Assembly (NCBI GenBank): GCA_903883965.1
Contig: CAISCU010000041.1
Coordinates: 36,259-100,258, forward strand
Length of the DNA stretch: 64,000 bases
Origin: an uncultured Bacteroidota bacterium
Lineage (GTDB): Bacteria > Bacteroidota > Bacteroidia > UKL13-3
Reading direction: 5' to 3'
A program made the translations under genes and the position numbers. Under the pieces are notes generated by a model that saw only the letters and a program-made list of their open reading frames with translations, was not told the DNA's origin and did not search any database. Shown here piece after piece: positions 63,607 to 64,000 of this stretch. Position 1 is the stretch's first letter. Every line of letters begins with the position of its first letter.

Positions 63607-63694
63607 ATTTTGCAGCGAATATAACAATTATTCACCGCATATTCAATTTATTCTCCGCATTATTTGCGGATATTAAGGGTGGTATTCTCCGCAA
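63596..63694 (-). promoter_or_regulatory. Array of TGCGGAGAAT half-sites controlling the Fic gene
   Basis: On the minus strand, (A/T)TGCGG(A/T)GAAT occurs at 63596-63606, 63630-63640, 63650-63660 and 63684-63694, spaced 34, 20 and 34 bases. The first contains the fic ATG (ATGCGGAGAAT codes Met-Arg-Arg-Ile). Sites 1 and 3 have an inverted partner after 5 bases (63611-63620 and 63665-63674), making two imperfect dyads. No clear -7/-33 boxes were found among them. Confidence 0.6.
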
Positions 63695-63926
63695 AAGGTA
63701 ATAGTTGGAGGAAATGATTATAGTTTTTGCTTCCGCTCTAAAAAGTTTGCTTCGACTACGCTCAGCAAACTGTGATTAGTTGCTTTCGAATTATAGGACC
63801 GTTGAATGGAGTTGAAACGATGGTGTATTGTAAATATTTTCTCTAAGGAGAATGCTCGCTTTATAATACTCCCTGAATCCTGGACCAGAGGTTTAGTTAA
63901 AAAATCACTTAATTTGACTAAACGAT
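63607..63926. other. 320-base region between fic and the insertion element
   Basis: Holds the fic operator array, dispersed repeat B and the likely left end of the insertion element. No other gene is seen. Confidence 0.6.
63728..63820 (+). repeat. Dispersed repeat, copy B
   Basis: A 93-base sequence aligned gap-free to copy A at 61098-61190. It contains GCTTCGACTACGCTCAGC and, later, GTTGAATGGAGTTGAA, which are roughly complementary. Similarity to copy C continues beyond the end to about 63832. Confidence 0.75.
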
Positions 63927-64000
63927 ATGACCAAACAAACCCGACGCAAATTCACGCCTGAATTCAAGGCAAAAGTTGCATTAGAAGCGGCTAAAGACCA
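63874..64000 (+). mobile_element. IS3-family insertion element, left part only
   Basis: The orfA-like start at 63927 and a possible terminal TG at 63874 (TGAATCCTGGACCAG) suggest the left end of an IS3-family element cut by the window edge. The true boundary and inverted repeat cannot be confirmed without the right end. Confidence 0.5.
63927..64000 (+). CDS. IS3-family transposase OrfA, partial (runs off the window)
   Basis: The first 24 residues begin MTKQTRRKFTPEFKAKVALE, the classic N-terminus of IS3-family OrfA (helix-turn-helix DNA-binding protein). The rest of orfA, and orfB with its -1 frameshift, lies beyond the window. Codon use looks more GC-rich than in the neighbouring genes. Confidence 0.85.
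   Translation, partial: MTKQTRRKFTPEFKAKVALEAAKD

Noticed and set aside
1..64000. CRISPR array, prophage, rRNA operon or replication origin
   Set aside because: No regularly spaced repeats with unique spacers, no phage structural genes, no rRNA sequence and no DnaA-box cluster were seen on reading.

Overview
The window reads as an ordinary chromosomal stretch of a Bacteroidota bacterium with low GC (roughly mid-30s percent by eye). Four signs point that way. Several promoters have the phylum's TTTG-N19/20-TAnnTTTG form, and clear Shine-Dalgarno sites are rare. SecD and SecF are fused. There is a Bacteroidota-type GlmU-like protein and a BT_3928-like DoxX/MauE protein near tpiA. Many genes encode 'SAQ/AAQ'-type signal peptides and lipoproteins. 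I cannot resolve order or genus; Chitinophagales or Sphingobacteriales relatives are a guess.

Layout. 1-11.3 kb: housekeeping genes (DoxX/MauE-like protein, shikimate kinase, HU, PyrR-like phosphoribosyltransferase, L31 type B, GlmU-like enzyme, tpiA), a 1462-residue exported protein of unknown function, plsY, clpS and a lone CoA-transferase subunit A. 11.3-14.6 kb: a minus-strand set of TonB-dependent receptor, lipoprotein and small His/Cys-rich exported protein that looks like metal uptake. 14.7-26.4 kb: hutU, prmA, an SRPBCC-GyrI fusion, an Xaa-Pro aminopeptidase with a HAD phosphatase, an OmpA-like coiled-coil protein, SecDF, a TolQ/TolR pair and uridine kinase. 26.7-33.2 kb: a TetR-controlled tripartite RND efflux operon. 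33.3-38.9 kb: ArsC-like protein, a MarR-YceI unit with a clear candidate operator, an amidohydrolase with a lipid A-type acyltransferase, and a GH30 glycosidase. 39-42.5 kb: a tRNA(CAT) and polA, then a gene-poor gap. 42.5-58.2 kb: rbfA-methyltransferase-LolE-like permease, a membrane protein with two tyvelose-epimerase-like SDR enzymes, a SprT-like protein, ndk, a previously too-short 54-residue membrane protein, a YdcF/DUF6427-like/secreted-protein operon, hflX, a glycosyltransferase, a TauE/SafE permease and a CtpA protease. 58.4-59.8 kb: a RhlE-like DEAD-box helicase.

From about 59.8 kb to the end the character changes to an accessory island. It holds a GNAT-like protein with an overlapping 55-residue partner (candidate toxin-antitoxin-like pair), a small membrane protein, a HepT/MntA type VII toxin-antitoxin pair, a class II Fic protein and the start of an IS3-family element. 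These modules are separated by copies of a roughly 93-bp dispersed repeat and by a perfect 28-bp direct repeat. The Fic gene has a striking array of TGCGGAGAAT half-sites, one of which contains its start codon. The strongest candidates for something little described are the GNAT-like/55-residue pair, the Fic operator array and the metal cassette at 11.3-14.6 kb.

No rRNA, CRISPR array, prophage or replication origin was seen.
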